64,000 nt of DNA from Kitasatospora acidiphila (GTDB lineage: Bacteria; Actinomycetota; Actinomycetes; Streptomycetales; Streptomycetaceae): NCBI RefSeq assembly GCF_006636205.1, contig NZ_VIGB01000003.1:1426001-1490000 (forward strand), given 5' to 3'. The notes beneath the pieces are model-generated. The model did no database searches and was not told the DNA's origin. It was given only the letters and a program-made list of their open reading frames with translations. Position numbers and translations under genes: made by a program. Shown here piece by piece: positions 25,532 through 38,698 of the stretch (position 1 is its first letter; each line of letters begins with the position of its first letter).

Positions 25532-26215
25532 CAGGCGGGCGAGCAGCCCGGCGGCGGCGCCGCGGTGGCTCAGCCGGCGCACGAGCAGGTCGCCGATCAG
25601 CTGGATCAGGGTGACCAGCAGCACCAGCTCGATGACGATCACGACCATGAAGCCGGTCTCGAAGCGCATGTAGCCGTAGGTGATGGCCAGGTTGCCGAGC
25701 CCGCCGCCGCCGACCGTGCCGGCCATGGCGGAGTAGCCGATCAGCGCGATCACGGTGGTGGTCAGCGCTGAGACCAGGGCGGGCAGTGCCTCGGGCAGCA
25801 GCGCCTTGCGGACCACCGCCCAGGTGGAGCCGCCCATCGCCTGCACCGCCTCGACCAGTCCGCCGTCGACACCGCGCACCGCGGTCTCCACCAGGCGGGC
25901 GTAGAACGGGATGGCGCCGACGGCCAGCGGCACGGTGGCCGCCTGCCAGCCGATCGAGGTGCCGACCACCCAGCGGGTGAACGGGATCAGCGCGACCAGC
26001 AGGATCACGAACGGCAGCGAGCGGCCGACGTTCACGATCGCGCCGACCACCTTGTTGACCGGCCGGTTCTGCAGCAGCCCGCCCTTGTCGGTGAGCACCA
26101 GCAGGATGCCGAGCGGCAGGCCGACCAGCAGGGTCACCAGGGTGGCGATGCCGACCATCTGCAGGGTCTCGATGGTCGCGTCGTGCAGCAGCGGCTGCAT
26201 GTCGTCCCAGGTCAT
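25520..26215 (-). CDS. metI: Methionine ABC transporter permease
   Basis: A 231-aa permease with five predicted membrane segments. The EAA loop is EAVQAMGGSTWAVVRKALLPEALPALV, which contacts MetN. It overlaps the metN stop by 4 bp (ATGA), so the two are translationally coupled. The C-terminus ends RRLSHRGAAAGLLARLRRA, and the stop codon doubles as the first triplet of a tandem repeat that runs toward metQ. Confidence 0.93.
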   Translation of the reverse strand: MTWDDMQPLLHDATIETLQMVGIATLVTLLVGLPLGILLVLTDKGGLLQNRPVNKVVGAIVNVGRSLPFVILLVALIPFTRWVVGTSIGWQAATVPLAVGAIPFYARLVETAVRGVDGGLVEAVQAMGGSTWAVVRKALLPEALPALVSALTTTVIALIGYSAMAGTVGGGGLGNLAITYGYMRFETGFMVVIVIELVLLVTLIQLIGDLLVRRLSHRGAAAGLLARLRRA

Positions 26216-27267
26216 GCCACAACTCCCGTGGTGCTGTCGGTGTTCGCGCCGGTCTCGGTGACGACGTCCACCTGGAGGCCCTGCTCGCGCAGGTAGCCGA
26301 TCGGGACGACGTTGTCCTGGTGGCCGCCGGGCAGCTGGACCCGCATCCGGCCGACCTGGCGGCCGCCGATGGTCTCCACGGCGGCGCCCAGGATGTTGAT
26401 GTCGACCTGGTAGGTGCGGGCCAGTTGGGAGATGAACGGCTGGGTGGAGGTGTCGCCCTGGAAGGTGATCTCCAGGACGGTGCCGTCCGGCCGGCCGGCG
26501 CCGGGATCGCCCAGGTCGCCGAGCGGGAACAGCTCGCGGGCCAGCTGGGAACTGTCGTCGGCGAGCAGGTCGGTGAGCGTGCCGGCCTCGACGATCCGCC
26601 CGTCGCGCATCAGCGCGGCCGAGTCGCAGACCGACTTGATGACGTCCATCTCATGGGTGATCAGCAGCACGGTCAGGCCGAGCTCCTGATTGAGCGTGCG
26701 CAGCAGCTCCAGGATCGAGCGGGTGGTCTCCGGGTCGAGCGCCGAGGTGGCCTCGTCGGAGAGCAGCACCTTGGGGTCGCCGGCCAGTGCGCGGGCGATG
26801 CCCACCCGCTGCTTCTGGCCGCCGGAGAGCTGGCCGGGGTAGGCGCGGGCCTTGCCACCGAGGCCGACCAGTTCGAGCAGTTCGGCGGCCTTGCGGCGGC
26901 GGCCGGTGCGGTCCAGGCCGGTGATCTCCAGCGGCAGTTCGACGTTCTCCTGGACGGTGCGCGAGGAGAGCAGGTTGAAGTGCTGGAAGACCATGCCGAT
27001 CCGGCGGCGCGCCTCGCGCAGCTCCCGGCCGGCGCGATGCTCGCTGCCGCGCAGCGCGGTGAGCTCGACGCCGTCCACGGTGACGGTGCCGGAGGTGGGG
27101 CGCTCCAGCATGTTGACGCAGCGGATCAGGGTGCTCTTGCCGGCCCCGCTGGTGCCGACGACGCCGTACACCTCGCCTTCGCGCACATGCAGGTCGACGC
27201 CGCGCAGGGCGCTGACCTGGCGGCCGCGTGAGGTGTAGACCTTGGTGAGGTCCTTGGTGGTGATCAC
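26212..27267 (-). CDS. metN: Methionine ABC transporter ATP-binding protein
   Basis: A 351-aa ATPase. Walker A is GTSGAGKS, the signature is LSGGQKQRV and Walker B is [12 protein letters not shown], followed by the H-loop LLITHEMD. The C-terminal NIL domain (about residues 265-340) is the methionine-sensing domain that trans-inhibits MetNI when the internal pool is high. GTG 27267 starts [15 protein letters not shown] with a modest GGAAG site. First gene of metNIQ. A 465-bp leader with a Cys/Met-rich peptide precedes it. Confidence 0.94.
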   Translation of the reverse strand: MITTKDLTKVYTSRGRQVSALRGVDLHVREGEVYGVVGTSGAGKSTLIRCVNMLERPTSGTVTVDGVELTALRGSEHRAGRELREARRRIGMVFQHFNLLSSRTVQENVELPLEITGLDRTGRRRKAAELLELVGLGGKARAYPGQLSGGQKQRVGIARALAGDPKVLLSDEATSALDPETTRSILELLRTLNQELGLTVLLITHEMDVIKSVCDSAALMRDGRIVEAGTLTDLLADDSSQLARELFPLGDLGDPGAGRPDGTVLEITFQGDTSTQPFISQLARTYQVDINILGAAVETIGGRQVGRMRVQLPGGHQDNVVPIGYLREQGLQVDVVTETGANTDSTTGVVA

Positions 27268-27351
27268 AGCTGCTTCCGTTGCTCGGGGACGGTGTCCGAA
27301 ACCGGTTGTCCGGCTTCAAGGGTTTGAATACGAATGGTGCTGGTCGGATTT

Positions 27352-27379
27352 CCCGGGCACGGGTGTGAATGTGCCCGGG
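27352..27379 (-). promoter_or_regulatory. Hairpin in the metN leader
   Basis: CCCGGGCAC (27352-27360) pairs perfectly with GTGCCCGGG (27371-27379) over a 10-nt loop. It lies between the leader peptide and metN and could be the regulated stem of an attenuator. No T-tract follows on the minus strand. Confidence 0.45.
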
Positions 27380-27537
27380 ATTCGGCCTTGCGGAGGGGGG
27401 AGGCGGGCCGATGGCCGGCCTCGGCGGGGCACGGCGGCGGGTCCGGTGGTGCGACCGTGCAGGTCAACGGGACCGCGGTGGGAACCGCGCGGGGGCTTGG
27501 AGCGGCGGGCAGTGGCCCGCGGCGCGCTAACGCCCGA

Positions 27538-27621
27538 TCAGTACTGACACATTCGACAACACATGCCACGCACACCTGCCGGCGTGGTGCCGGTGGCGGT
27601 GGTCTTCGTCGTCGCAGTCAT
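27538..27621 (-). promoter_or_regulatory. Cys/Met-rich leader peptide upstream of metNIQ
   Basis: A 27-codon frame from ATG 27621 ends GVRGMCCRMCQY and stops at 27538. Three Cys codons, all the rare TGT, and two Met codons lie within the last eight codons before Tyr and stop. Shorter starts are GTG 27573 and ATG 27564. Actinobacterial sulphur genes are known to carry Cys-codon leader peptides whose translation reports amino acid supply. Position upstream of a methionine importer fits that role. It is too short and idiosyncratic for certainty. Confidence 0.6.
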
Positions 27622-27677
27622 GGAAGCTAGTAAAACAGATGAGCTGAGTTAATCCCAGCGAACAGGATGTGGCGTCC

Positions 27678-27706
27678 ATATTGCGGACACGAGCCAGGCG
27701 CCACAA
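27678..27706 (-). promoter_or_regulatory. Candidate metNIQ promoter
   Basis: On the minus strand TTGTGG (27706-27701) and CAATAT (27683-27678) are 17 bp apart, close to a housekeeping sigma consensus, and lie about 57 bp before the leader-peptide ATG. Confidence 0.45.
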
Positions 27707-27732
27707 GGCTTTCGCGGGTGTGATGGAAACGA

Positions 27733-27764
27733 CGAACGGCCCCACCCGAGGGTGGGGCCGTTCG
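27733..27764 (-). terminator. Terminator of the GNAT gene
   Basis: CGAACGGCCCCACCC (27733-27747) and its perfect complement (27750-27764) form a 15-bp stem, 12 bp beyond the stop of the minus-strand acetyltransferase at 27776. It insulates metNIQ from upstream transcription. Confidence 0.85.
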
Positions 27765-27775
27765 CTGTGACTGGT

Positions 27776-28276
27776 TCAGACCGCGGTGGCCAGCGGCTCG
27801 TGCACCGGCTTCTCCAGGGTCACGTAGCTGAGCTCGCGGCTCACCTGGCGCACGCCGGTCTGCTCGTAGCCCTGGCCGGCGTACAGCCGCAGGTTGCCGA
27901 GGCTGCGGTGGCCGGTGAAGAGCTGGAACGCCCGGACCGGGCCGTCGGCGAGCATCCGCTCCTCCAGCGCGCGCAGCAGCCGGCCGCCGAGGCCGTGGCG
28001 CTGCATCCGCGGGTGCACCACCAGGCGGCTTATCCGCCCGACGCCGTCCTCGTCCACCCAGCCGCGCACCGTGCCGACCACCTCGTCGCCGAGGCGGGCG
28101 ACCACCACATGGCGGTCGGCCAGCTCCGCGCGCAGGCTCTCCAGGGTCTGGGTGAGCGGCTCGATCGACCAGTCGCCGTAGAGCTCGGCCTCGCTCTGGT
28201 AGCCGAGGTACTGGAGTTTGAGGATCTGTTCGGTGTCCTGCTCGGTCGCGACCGAGATGTTCACGCTCATGCCCAT
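27776..28276 (-). CDS. GNAT-family acetyltransferase
   Basis: A 166-aa single-domain GNAT. ISRLVVHPRMQRHGLGGRLLRALEE contains the acetyl-CoA R-x-x-G-x-G loop, and the end TGHRSLGNLRLYAGQGYEQTG is motif B. The substrate is not predictable. ATG 28276 (MGMSVN) is preferred because GGGAGG lies 9 nt upstream; ATG 28270 is next. Monocistronic, with its own terminator. Confidence 0.85.
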   Translation of the reverse strand: MGMSVNISVATEQDTEQILKLQYLGYQSEAELYGDWSIEPLTQTLESLRAELADRHVVVARLGDEVVGTVRGWVDEDGVGRISRLVVHPRMQRHGLGGRLLRALEERMLADGPVRAFQLFTGHRSLGNLRLYAGQGYEQTGVRQVSRELSYVTLEKPVHEPLATAV

Positions 28277-28555
28277 GTGCGGGGGCCTCCCATCGTCAAT
28301 GCCCGGCGCGCGCAGTGAGGGTTCACGCCGGGCGGTGTGCCGGAGGTCTGCCCGGCCGGGGATCGGCCCAGACCGGGAGTAGCGCAAGACCGTAGCAGCC
28401 GCCGAGGGCTGCCACGTTCGCCAGCGCTCTACCCAGCCTTCAGCTCCCCTCAACCGGCGCGCACCCCGCAGGTGGCGGAAATCACGCAGAAGGCTGCCCC
28501 AGCACAGGTCGGCACAGCATGCGGCGGGCGGCGACTCGCGCCGCGCTGCCCGGCC

Positions 28556-31269
<2,714 letters not shown>

Positions 31270-31334
31270 GGCTTTCTCCTTCTTCACGGTACGAGTTGTT
31301 CACGCGTACGAGCGGGGCGAGCGAGAGAGGGTCT

Positions 31335-31378
31335 CATGCGCTGGTAGGCATAATTATGCACACCAACGCATGAAACTC
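31335..31378 (-). promoter_or_regulatory. ARG-box-like operator upstream of argG
   Basis: The perfect palindrome GCATAATTATGC (31348-31359) lies about 80 bp upstream of argG. A GCATGAAAC half-site follows about 9 bp further upstream of the gene, and TCATGCGC lies on its other side. This AT-rich patch in a GC-rich genome matches paired ArgR boxes (TGAATnnnnATTCA-like). ArgR is encoded 1.7 kb away. Confidence 0.7.
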
Positions 31379-31425
31379 CAAGCCCGCCCCGGGATGATCC
31401 GGGACGGGCCTGGGAGGACTCGTGG

Positions 31426-32622
31426 CTACCAGGCCACCGGCAGCTCGTGCAGCCCGTAGATCAGCGCGCTGGTGCGGAACCGGACGTCCTCGAACGGGAT
31501 CGCCAGGCGCAGCTCGGGCAGCCGCCGCAGCAGGGTCGCCAGGGCGATCTGCAGCTCCACCCGGGCCAGCGGCTGACCGAGGCACTGGTGGACACCGAAG
31601 CCGAAGGCCAGGTGCCGGCGGGCGTCCCGGCCGATGTCCAGCCGGTCGCCGTCCCCGAACAGCTCCTCGTCGCGGTTGGCCGCGCCGAGCATCACCAACA
31701 CGCCCTCGCCGGCCCGGATCTGGAGGCCGTCGTCGAACTCCACGTCCTCCAGGGCGGTTCGGGGCAGACCGTTGTGCACGATCGTCAGATAGCGCAGCAA
31801 CTCCTCGACCGCGCCCCGGGTCAGCTCCGGCTCGGCGCGCAACCGGGCCAGCTGGTCCGGGTTCTGCAGCAGGGCGAGGACCGAGAGGGAGGTCATGTTG
31901 GCCGTGGTCTCGTGGCCGGCCAGCAGGAGCAGCACCGAGTTGGACGCGACCTCCTCGGGCGTGAGGTCGTCCCGGGTCGCCAGCCGCGCCACGATGCCGT
32001 CCGGCTCGCCCTTCTTGGAGGCGGCCAACTGGGCCATGTAGTCGGTCAGCGCGTCCAGGGCCTCGGCGACCGCCCCGGGCCCGGCGGTGGAGTCCAGCAG
32101 GCGGCGGCTCAGCTCCTGGAAGTACTCGTGGTCGTCGTAGGGGACGCCGAGCAGTTCGCAGATGACCAGCGACGGCACCGGGAAGGCGAAGTCGGCGACC
32201 AGGTCGGCGGGTTGGCCCTTGGCTATCATCGCGTCGAGCGCCTCGTCGACGATCCGCTGGATCCGCGGGCGCAGCTGCTCGATCCGCTTCACCAGGAAGT
32301 CGCCGGTCATCATCCGGCGCAGCCGCTGGTGCTCCGGGTCGTCCAGGCGCAGGAAGCTGGGCTGCTCGCCGACCAGTTCGCGCCGGCCCGGGGAGAGGAA
32401 CGGGAAGCCGGGCTGGCGCACGTCGGCGCTGAACCGGCGGTCGGACAGCACGGTGCGGACGTGGTGGTAGTCGGTGAGCACCCAGCAGGGCATGCCGTCC
32501 CAGAGGGTGACGCGGCCGGCCGGCTGACGGTAGGCGGGCGGCGGGTCGAAGGGGCAGCCCTCGGCGCGGGGCTCCGGGAATCCGAGCGCCGCCAGCTCGG
32601 AGGGCTCGTGGACGCTGGTCAC
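31426..32622 (-). CDS. Cytochrome P450, CYP105-like
   Basis: A 398-aa soluble bacterial P450. The I-helix oxygen-binding motif is LLLLAGHETTANM, the ExxR motif is EELLRY, and the haem loop is FGFGVHQCLG with the thiolate Cys. AGHETTANM and the overall length fit the CYP105 family, whose members hydroxylate xenobiotics or natural products. The GTG start overlaps the stop of the ferredoxin gene (GTGA), so the electron donor is coupled to it. No reductase and no biosynthetic cluster is adjacent, so the substrate is unknown. It sits between argG and argR and splits the arginine genes. Confidence 0.9.
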   Translation of the reverse strand: MTSVHEPSELAALGFPEPRAEGCPFDPPPAYRQPAGRVTLWDGMPCWVLTDYHHVRTVLSDRRFSADVRQPGFPFLSPGRRELVGEQPSFLRLDDPEHQRLRRMMTGDFLVKRIEQLRPRIQRIVDEALDAMIAKGQPADLVADFAFPVPSLVICELLGVPYDDHEYFQELSRRLLDSTAGPGAVAEALDALTDYMAQLAASKKGEPDGIVARLATRDDLTPEEVASNSVLLLLAGHETTANMTSLSVLALLQNPDQLARLRAEPELTRGAVEELLRYLTIVHNGLPRTALEDVEFDDGLQIRAGEGVLVMLGAANRDEELFGDGDRLDIGRDARRHLAFGFGVHQCLGQPLARVELQIALATLLRRLPELRLAIPFEDVRFRTSALIYGLHELPVAW

Positions 32623-32822
32623 CGGTCCGCCTCCGTGAGCGTGATGGCGCCGCCCGGGCAGAGGGCGGCGGCGGTGCGGAGCCGGGAGTGGAGGGAGGGG
32701 TCGGGGTCGGCCTGGAGCAGCAGGACGACCCCGTCCTCGTCGCTCTGGTCGAAGACCGTGGGGGCGGTCAGCACACACTGCCCGGAGCTGCAGCAGCGAT
32801 CCTGATCAACAGTCACGTGCAT
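32619..32822 (-). CDS. Small ferredoxin ([3Fe-4S] type) for the P450
   Basis: A 67-aa ferredoxin starting MHVTVDQDRC. Cys ligands are visible in DRCCSSGQC and in ALCPGGAI, with the second canonical position not a normal fourth ligand, as in [3Fe-4S] ferredoxins that partner CYP105 enzymes (SuaB/Fd-1 type). It overlaps the P450 start by 4 bp. It delivers electrons from a ferredoxin reductase encoded elsewhere. Confidence 0.88.
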   Translation of the reverse strand: MHVTVDQDRCCSSGQCVLTAPTVFDQSDEDGVVLLLQADPDPSLHSRLRTAAALCPGGAITLTEADR

Positions 32823-32856
32823 GGCGGGACCTCGTTGGACGTGAAGGGGATCGGCC

Positions 32857-32879
32857 GCCCGAGGCCTGTTGCCTCGGGC
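32857..32879 (-). promoter_or_regulatory. 9-bp hairpin upstream of the ferredoxin-P450 operon
   Basis: GCCCGAGGC and GCCTCGGGC with a 5-nt loop lie about 35 bp before the ferredoxin start. Further out, TACGA and TCGTA arms around 32921-32948 form a loose dyad that could be an operator. Regulator unknown. Confidence 0.4.
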
Positions 32880-32990
32880 AACCAACGTTCCGTAAGGCCA
32901 ACCTAACGCCGTGCTGCTGTACGTACGAAGGACCAGCGGACGATCGTATGAGAATGGCCGATTCACGACGCTGGGCAGGCGCTCAGTCAC

Positions 32991-33050
32991 CACCCGGAAC
33001 GGCCGCGGGGTGCCCGGAACGGCCGTCCAGCACCCGCAGCGGCCGTCCTC
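32991..33050. repeat. Tandem array at the argR stop codon (3 units of 20 bp)
   Basis: Units at 32991, 33011 and 33031 share NCCCGNANCGGCCGNNNNN: CACCCGGAACGGCCGCGGGG, TGCCCGGAACGGCCGTCCAG, CACCCGCAGCGGCCGTCCTC. The last unit runs into the argR stop (TCA at 33049-33051). Confidence 0.75.
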
Positions 33051-33600
33051 AGCGCTCCGAGCGGGACTGGGCCAGCTGCAGCAGGTGGTCGGCGAGGGCC
33101 TGGCCGCCCGCCGGGTCGCGGCTGATCAGCAGCACCGTGTCGTCACCGGCGATGGTGCCGATGATCTCGTGCACCCCGGCCGTGTCGATCGCCGAGGCCA
33201 GGAACTGCGCGGCACCAGGTGGCGTGCGCAGCACCACCAGGTTTCCGGACGCCGTCGCCGAGACCATCAGCTCGCCGGCCAGCCGTGCCATCCGGCCCTC
33301 GCTGGCCGACTCCCCCATCGGCGCCCGCGGTGTGGGATCCCCGCCCTCCGCCGGCACGGCGTAGATCAGCGCGCCGTCCCGGTTGCGGATCTTCACCGCA
33401 CCCAGCTCGTCCAAGTCCCGGGAGAGCGTGGCTTGGGTGACCACCAGCCCGTCGTCGGCCAGCAGCTTGGCCAACTGGCTCTGCGAACGGACGGGTTGAC
33501 GGGTCAGCAGATCCACGATCCGCCGGTGGCGCGCGGTCCGGGTCTGCGGTACCTGCGGCGTCGGGCCGGCGGGGGTCTGGTCGGATGGGGGAACGCTCAT
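33049..33600 (-). CDS. argR: Arginine repressor
   Basis: A 183-aa ArgR. The N-terminal winged-helix domain (about 20-85) includes [24 protein letters not shown] and [13 protein letters not shown]. The C-terminal hexamer and arginine-binding domain carries [12 protein letters not shown]. With arginine bound it should repress the arg genes through boxes such as those upstream of argC and argG. It follows argD by 18 bp, so it is the last gene of argCJBDR and thus autoregulated. Its stop codon merges with a 20-bp tandem repeat. Confidence 0.95.
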   Translation of the reverse strand: MSVPPSDQTPAGPTPQVPQTRTARHRRIVDLLTRQPVRSQSQLAKLLADDGLVVTQATLSRDLDELGAVKIRNRDGALIYAVPAEGGDPTPRAPMGESASEGRMARLAGELMVSATASGNLVVLRTPPGAAQFLASAIDTAGVHEIIGTIAGDDTVLLISRDPAGGQALADHLLQLAQSRSER

Positions 33601-33618
33601 GATGATGATTCTTCCGGA

Positions 33619-35004
33619 CTACTCCGCAGCCTGCGCGGCCGGGTCGTCCTGCCGGGCGTCCGGCCCCGCACCCTGCCCCACCTGCTGCTCGCCCGCCTGC
33701 TGTTCGCCCGCCTGCTGTTCGCCCGCCTGCTGTTCGCCCGTCTGCTGCTCGCCCGTCTGCTGCTCGCCCGCGTGCAGCTCGCCCGCCTGCTGCTCGGCTG
33801 CCTGGTGTTCGGCTGCCGACTCGGCGCGGACCTCGGCGAGGATGCCGGGCAGCGCCGCCAGGAAGCGATCCGCCTGCTGCTCGGTCAGCACCAGCGGCGG
33901 GACCAGCCGCACCGCGTCCGGCACCGCCGCGTTCACCAGGAACCCGGCCCGCTGCGCCGCCGCCTGCACCTGCCCCGCCACCGGCCGGGTCAGCACGATG
34001 CCCAGCAGCAGCCCCGCGCCCCGCACCTGCGAGACCAGTGGGTCGCCGATCGCCTCGATCCCGGCGCGCAGCCGGTCGCCGACCTTCTGCACCTGGGTGA
34101 GCAGGCCGTCGGACTCGATGGTCCGCAGCACCGCCAGCGCCGCTGCCGCGACCACCGGGTTGCCGCCGAAGGTGGTCCCGTGCTGGCCCGGCTGGAGCAG
34201 GTCGGCCGCGGCGCCGTACGCGATCACGGCGCCGATCGGCAGGCCGCCGCCGAGCCCCTTGGCCAGCGTCACCACATCGGGCTCGATGCCTGGCTCGGCC
34301 TGGTGTGCGAACCAGTGGCCGGTCCGCCCGATGCCGGTCTGCACCTCGTCCAGGATCAGCAGCACGCCTGCCGCCCTGGTGATCTCGCGGGCGGCCTTCA
34401 GGTAGCCGGGCGGCAGCGGGATCGCCCCGTTCTCGCCCTGGATCGGCTCCAGCACCACGGCGGCGGTCGCGGTGGACACCGCAGCCCGCAGCGCCTCGAC
34501 GTCGCCGAACGGCACATGCGTGACGTCGCCCGGCAGCGGCCGGAACGGCTCCTGCTTGCCGGGCTGGCCGGTGAGGGCCAGTGCGCCCATGGTCCGGCCG
34601 TGGAAGCCGCCCTCCAGCGCGACCAACTGGGTCCGGCCGGTCAGCCGGCTGATCTTGAACGCGGCCTCGTTGGCCTCCGCGCCGGAGTTGCAGAAGAACA
34701 CCCGCCCGGGCCGGGGGTCCAGGGTGAGCAGGCGCTCGGCCAGCTCGATGGTGGGCTCCGCCATGAACAGGTTGGAGACGTGGCCGAGCTGCCCGAGCTG
34801 CGCGGTGACCGCCTCGATGATCGCCGGGTGCGCGGTGCCCAGGGCGTTCACCGCGATGCCGCCGACCAGGTCCAGGTACTCGTTGCCGTCGGCGTCCCAG
34901 AGCAGCGCGCCCGCGCCCTTGACCAGCGGCAGCCGGGGGGTGCCGTAGTTGTTGGTGAAGGCCCGCTGGTAACGGGCCGTCAGGTCGCTGTTGTTGCTGC
35001 TCAT
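33619..35004 (-). CDS. argD: Acetylornithine aminotransferase with a repetitive C-terminal tail
   Basis: A class III PLP aminotransferase converting N-acetylglutamate semialdehyde to N-acetylornithine. [44 protein letters not shown] and the PLP-lysine segment [14 protein letters not shown] are all present. The enzyme fold ends near residue 400 ([12 protein letters not shown]). The remaining about 60 residues are a Gln/Glu/Gly-rich tail made of [10 protein letters not shown] pentapeptides, absent from normal ArgD (about 390-400 aa). ATG 35004 overlaps the argB stop by 4 bp. Confidence 0.94.
   Translation of the reverse strand: MSSNNSDLTARYQRAFTNNYGTPRLPLVKGAGALLWDADGNEYLDLVGGIAVNALGTAHPAIIEAVTAQLGQLGHVSNLFMAEPTIELAERLLTLDPRPGRVFFCNSGAEANEAAFKISRLTGRTQLVALEGGFHGRTMGALALTGQPGKQEPFRPLPGDVTHVPFGDVEALRAAVSTATAAVVLEPIQGENGAIPLPPGYLKAAREITRAAGVLLILDEVQTGIGRTGHWFAHQAEPGIEPDVVTLAKGLGGGLPIGAVIAYGAAADLLQPGQHGTTFGGNPVVAAAALAVLRTIESDGLLTQVQKVGDRLRAGIEAIGDPLVSQVRGAGLLLGIVLTRPVAGQVQAAAQRAGFLVNAAVPDAVRLVPPLVLTEQQADRFLAALPGILAEVRAESAAEHQAAEQQAGELHAGEQQTGEQQTGEQQAGEQQAGEQQAGEQQVGQGAGPDARQDDPAAQAAE
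33675..33815 (-). repeat. In-frame 15-bp tandem repeat encoding the ArgD tail
   Basis: About nine copies of a 15-bp unit, plus-strand GCCTGCTGTTCGCCC or close variants, encode [10 protein letters not shown]. Copies nearest the enzyme domain are more diverged ([16 protein letters not shown]). Confidence 0.9.
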
Positions 35005-35933
35005 GCCAGGCCCCCCAGGACAGCGGCGTCGTCGTCCGGCACCACCATGGTGCCGATCCCCTCGTCGGTGAAGATCTCCAGCAGCAGGCTGTGCGGCACC
35101 CGGCCGTCCAGCACGCGCGCGGTGCCCACGCCGGAGCGGACCGCGCGCAGGCAGCCCTCCATCTTGGGCAGCATCCCGCTGGCCAAGTCCGGCAGTATGG
35201 CCTCCAGTTCGCTGGCGCCCAGCTGGCTGATCACGTCGTCGGAGTCGGGCCAGTCGGCGTAGAGGCCCTCGACGTCGGTCAGCACCACCAGCATCTCGGC
35301 GCCCAGCGCACTGGCCAGCGCGGACGCGGCGGTGTCGGCGTTGATGTTGTAGACGTGGCCGTCGGCGCCGCGCGCGATGCTGGAGATCACCGGGATCCGG
35401 CCGTCGGCGATCAGCGCCTTCACCGCACCGGCCTCGATGTTGACGATCTCGCCGACCAGCCCGATGTCCACCTGCTCGCCGTCGACCACCGCGTACCGCT
35501 TGACCGCGGTCATGGTGTGCGCGTCCTCGCCGGTCATGCCGACCGCGAACGGCCCGTGCTCGTTGAGCAGTCCGACCAGCTCGCGCTGCACCTGGCCGGC
35601 CAGCACCATCCGGACCACGTCCATGGTCTCCGGGGTGGTGACGCGCAGCCCGTTGGTGAACGAGGACTCCAGGCCGAGCTTCTCCAACTGGGCGCTGATC
35701 TGCGGGCCGCCGCCGTGCACCACGACCGGGTGCAGGCCGGCGTAGCGCAGGAACACCACGTCCTGGGCGAAGGCCGCCTTGAGGGCCTCGTCGACCATGG
35801 CGTTGCCGCCGAACTTGATCACCACGGTCTTGCCGTGGAACCTTTCCAGCCAGGGCAGCGCCTCGATCAGCGTCATCGCCTTGGGCAACGCGGTGTTGTT
35901 GCGGGCCTGTTCGCCCTTGGGTGCGATATGCAC
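35001..35933 (-). CDS. argB: Acetylglutamate kinase
   Basis: A 310-aa amino-acid kinase that phosphorylates N-acetylglutamate. [29 protein letters not shown] and [15 protein letters not shown] are the nucleotide and substrate loops. The longer N-terminus (starting [18 protein letters not shown]) resembles the arginine-inhibited hexameric type, so feedback control is likely. GTG 35933 lies 17 bp after the argJ stop with a GGGGGAA site. Confidence 0.94.
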   Translation of the reverse strand: MHIAPKGEQARNNTALPKAMTLIEALPWLERFHGKTVVIKFGGNAMVDEALKAAFAQDVVFLRYAGLHPVVVHGGGPQISAQLEKLGLESSFTNGLRVTTPETMDVVRMVLAGQVQRELVGLLNEHGPFAVGMTGEDAHTMTAVKRYAVVDGEQVDIGLVGEIVNIEAGAVKALIADGRIPVISSIARGADGHVYNINADTAASALASALGAEMLVVLTDVEGLYADWPDSDDVISQLGASELEAILPDLASGMLPKMEGCLRAVRSGVGTARVLDGRVPHSLLLEIFTDEGIGTMVVPDDDAAVLGGLA

Positions 35934-35950
35934 GGTGGGTTCCCCCGGGG

Positions 35951-38698
<2,748 letters not shown>

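Noticed and set aside
27268..27540. SAM riboswitch (S-box, SAM-II or SAM-IV) before metN
   Set aside because: The conserved SAM-IV and S-box cores were not found. The leader peptide is a better explanation.
27527..27745. 72-residue His/Asp-rich frame on the minus strand in the metN leader
   Set aside because: It overlaps the terminator hairpin of the upstream gene, has rare codons including TTA, and no family resemblance. The short Cys-rich frame in another register is better supported.
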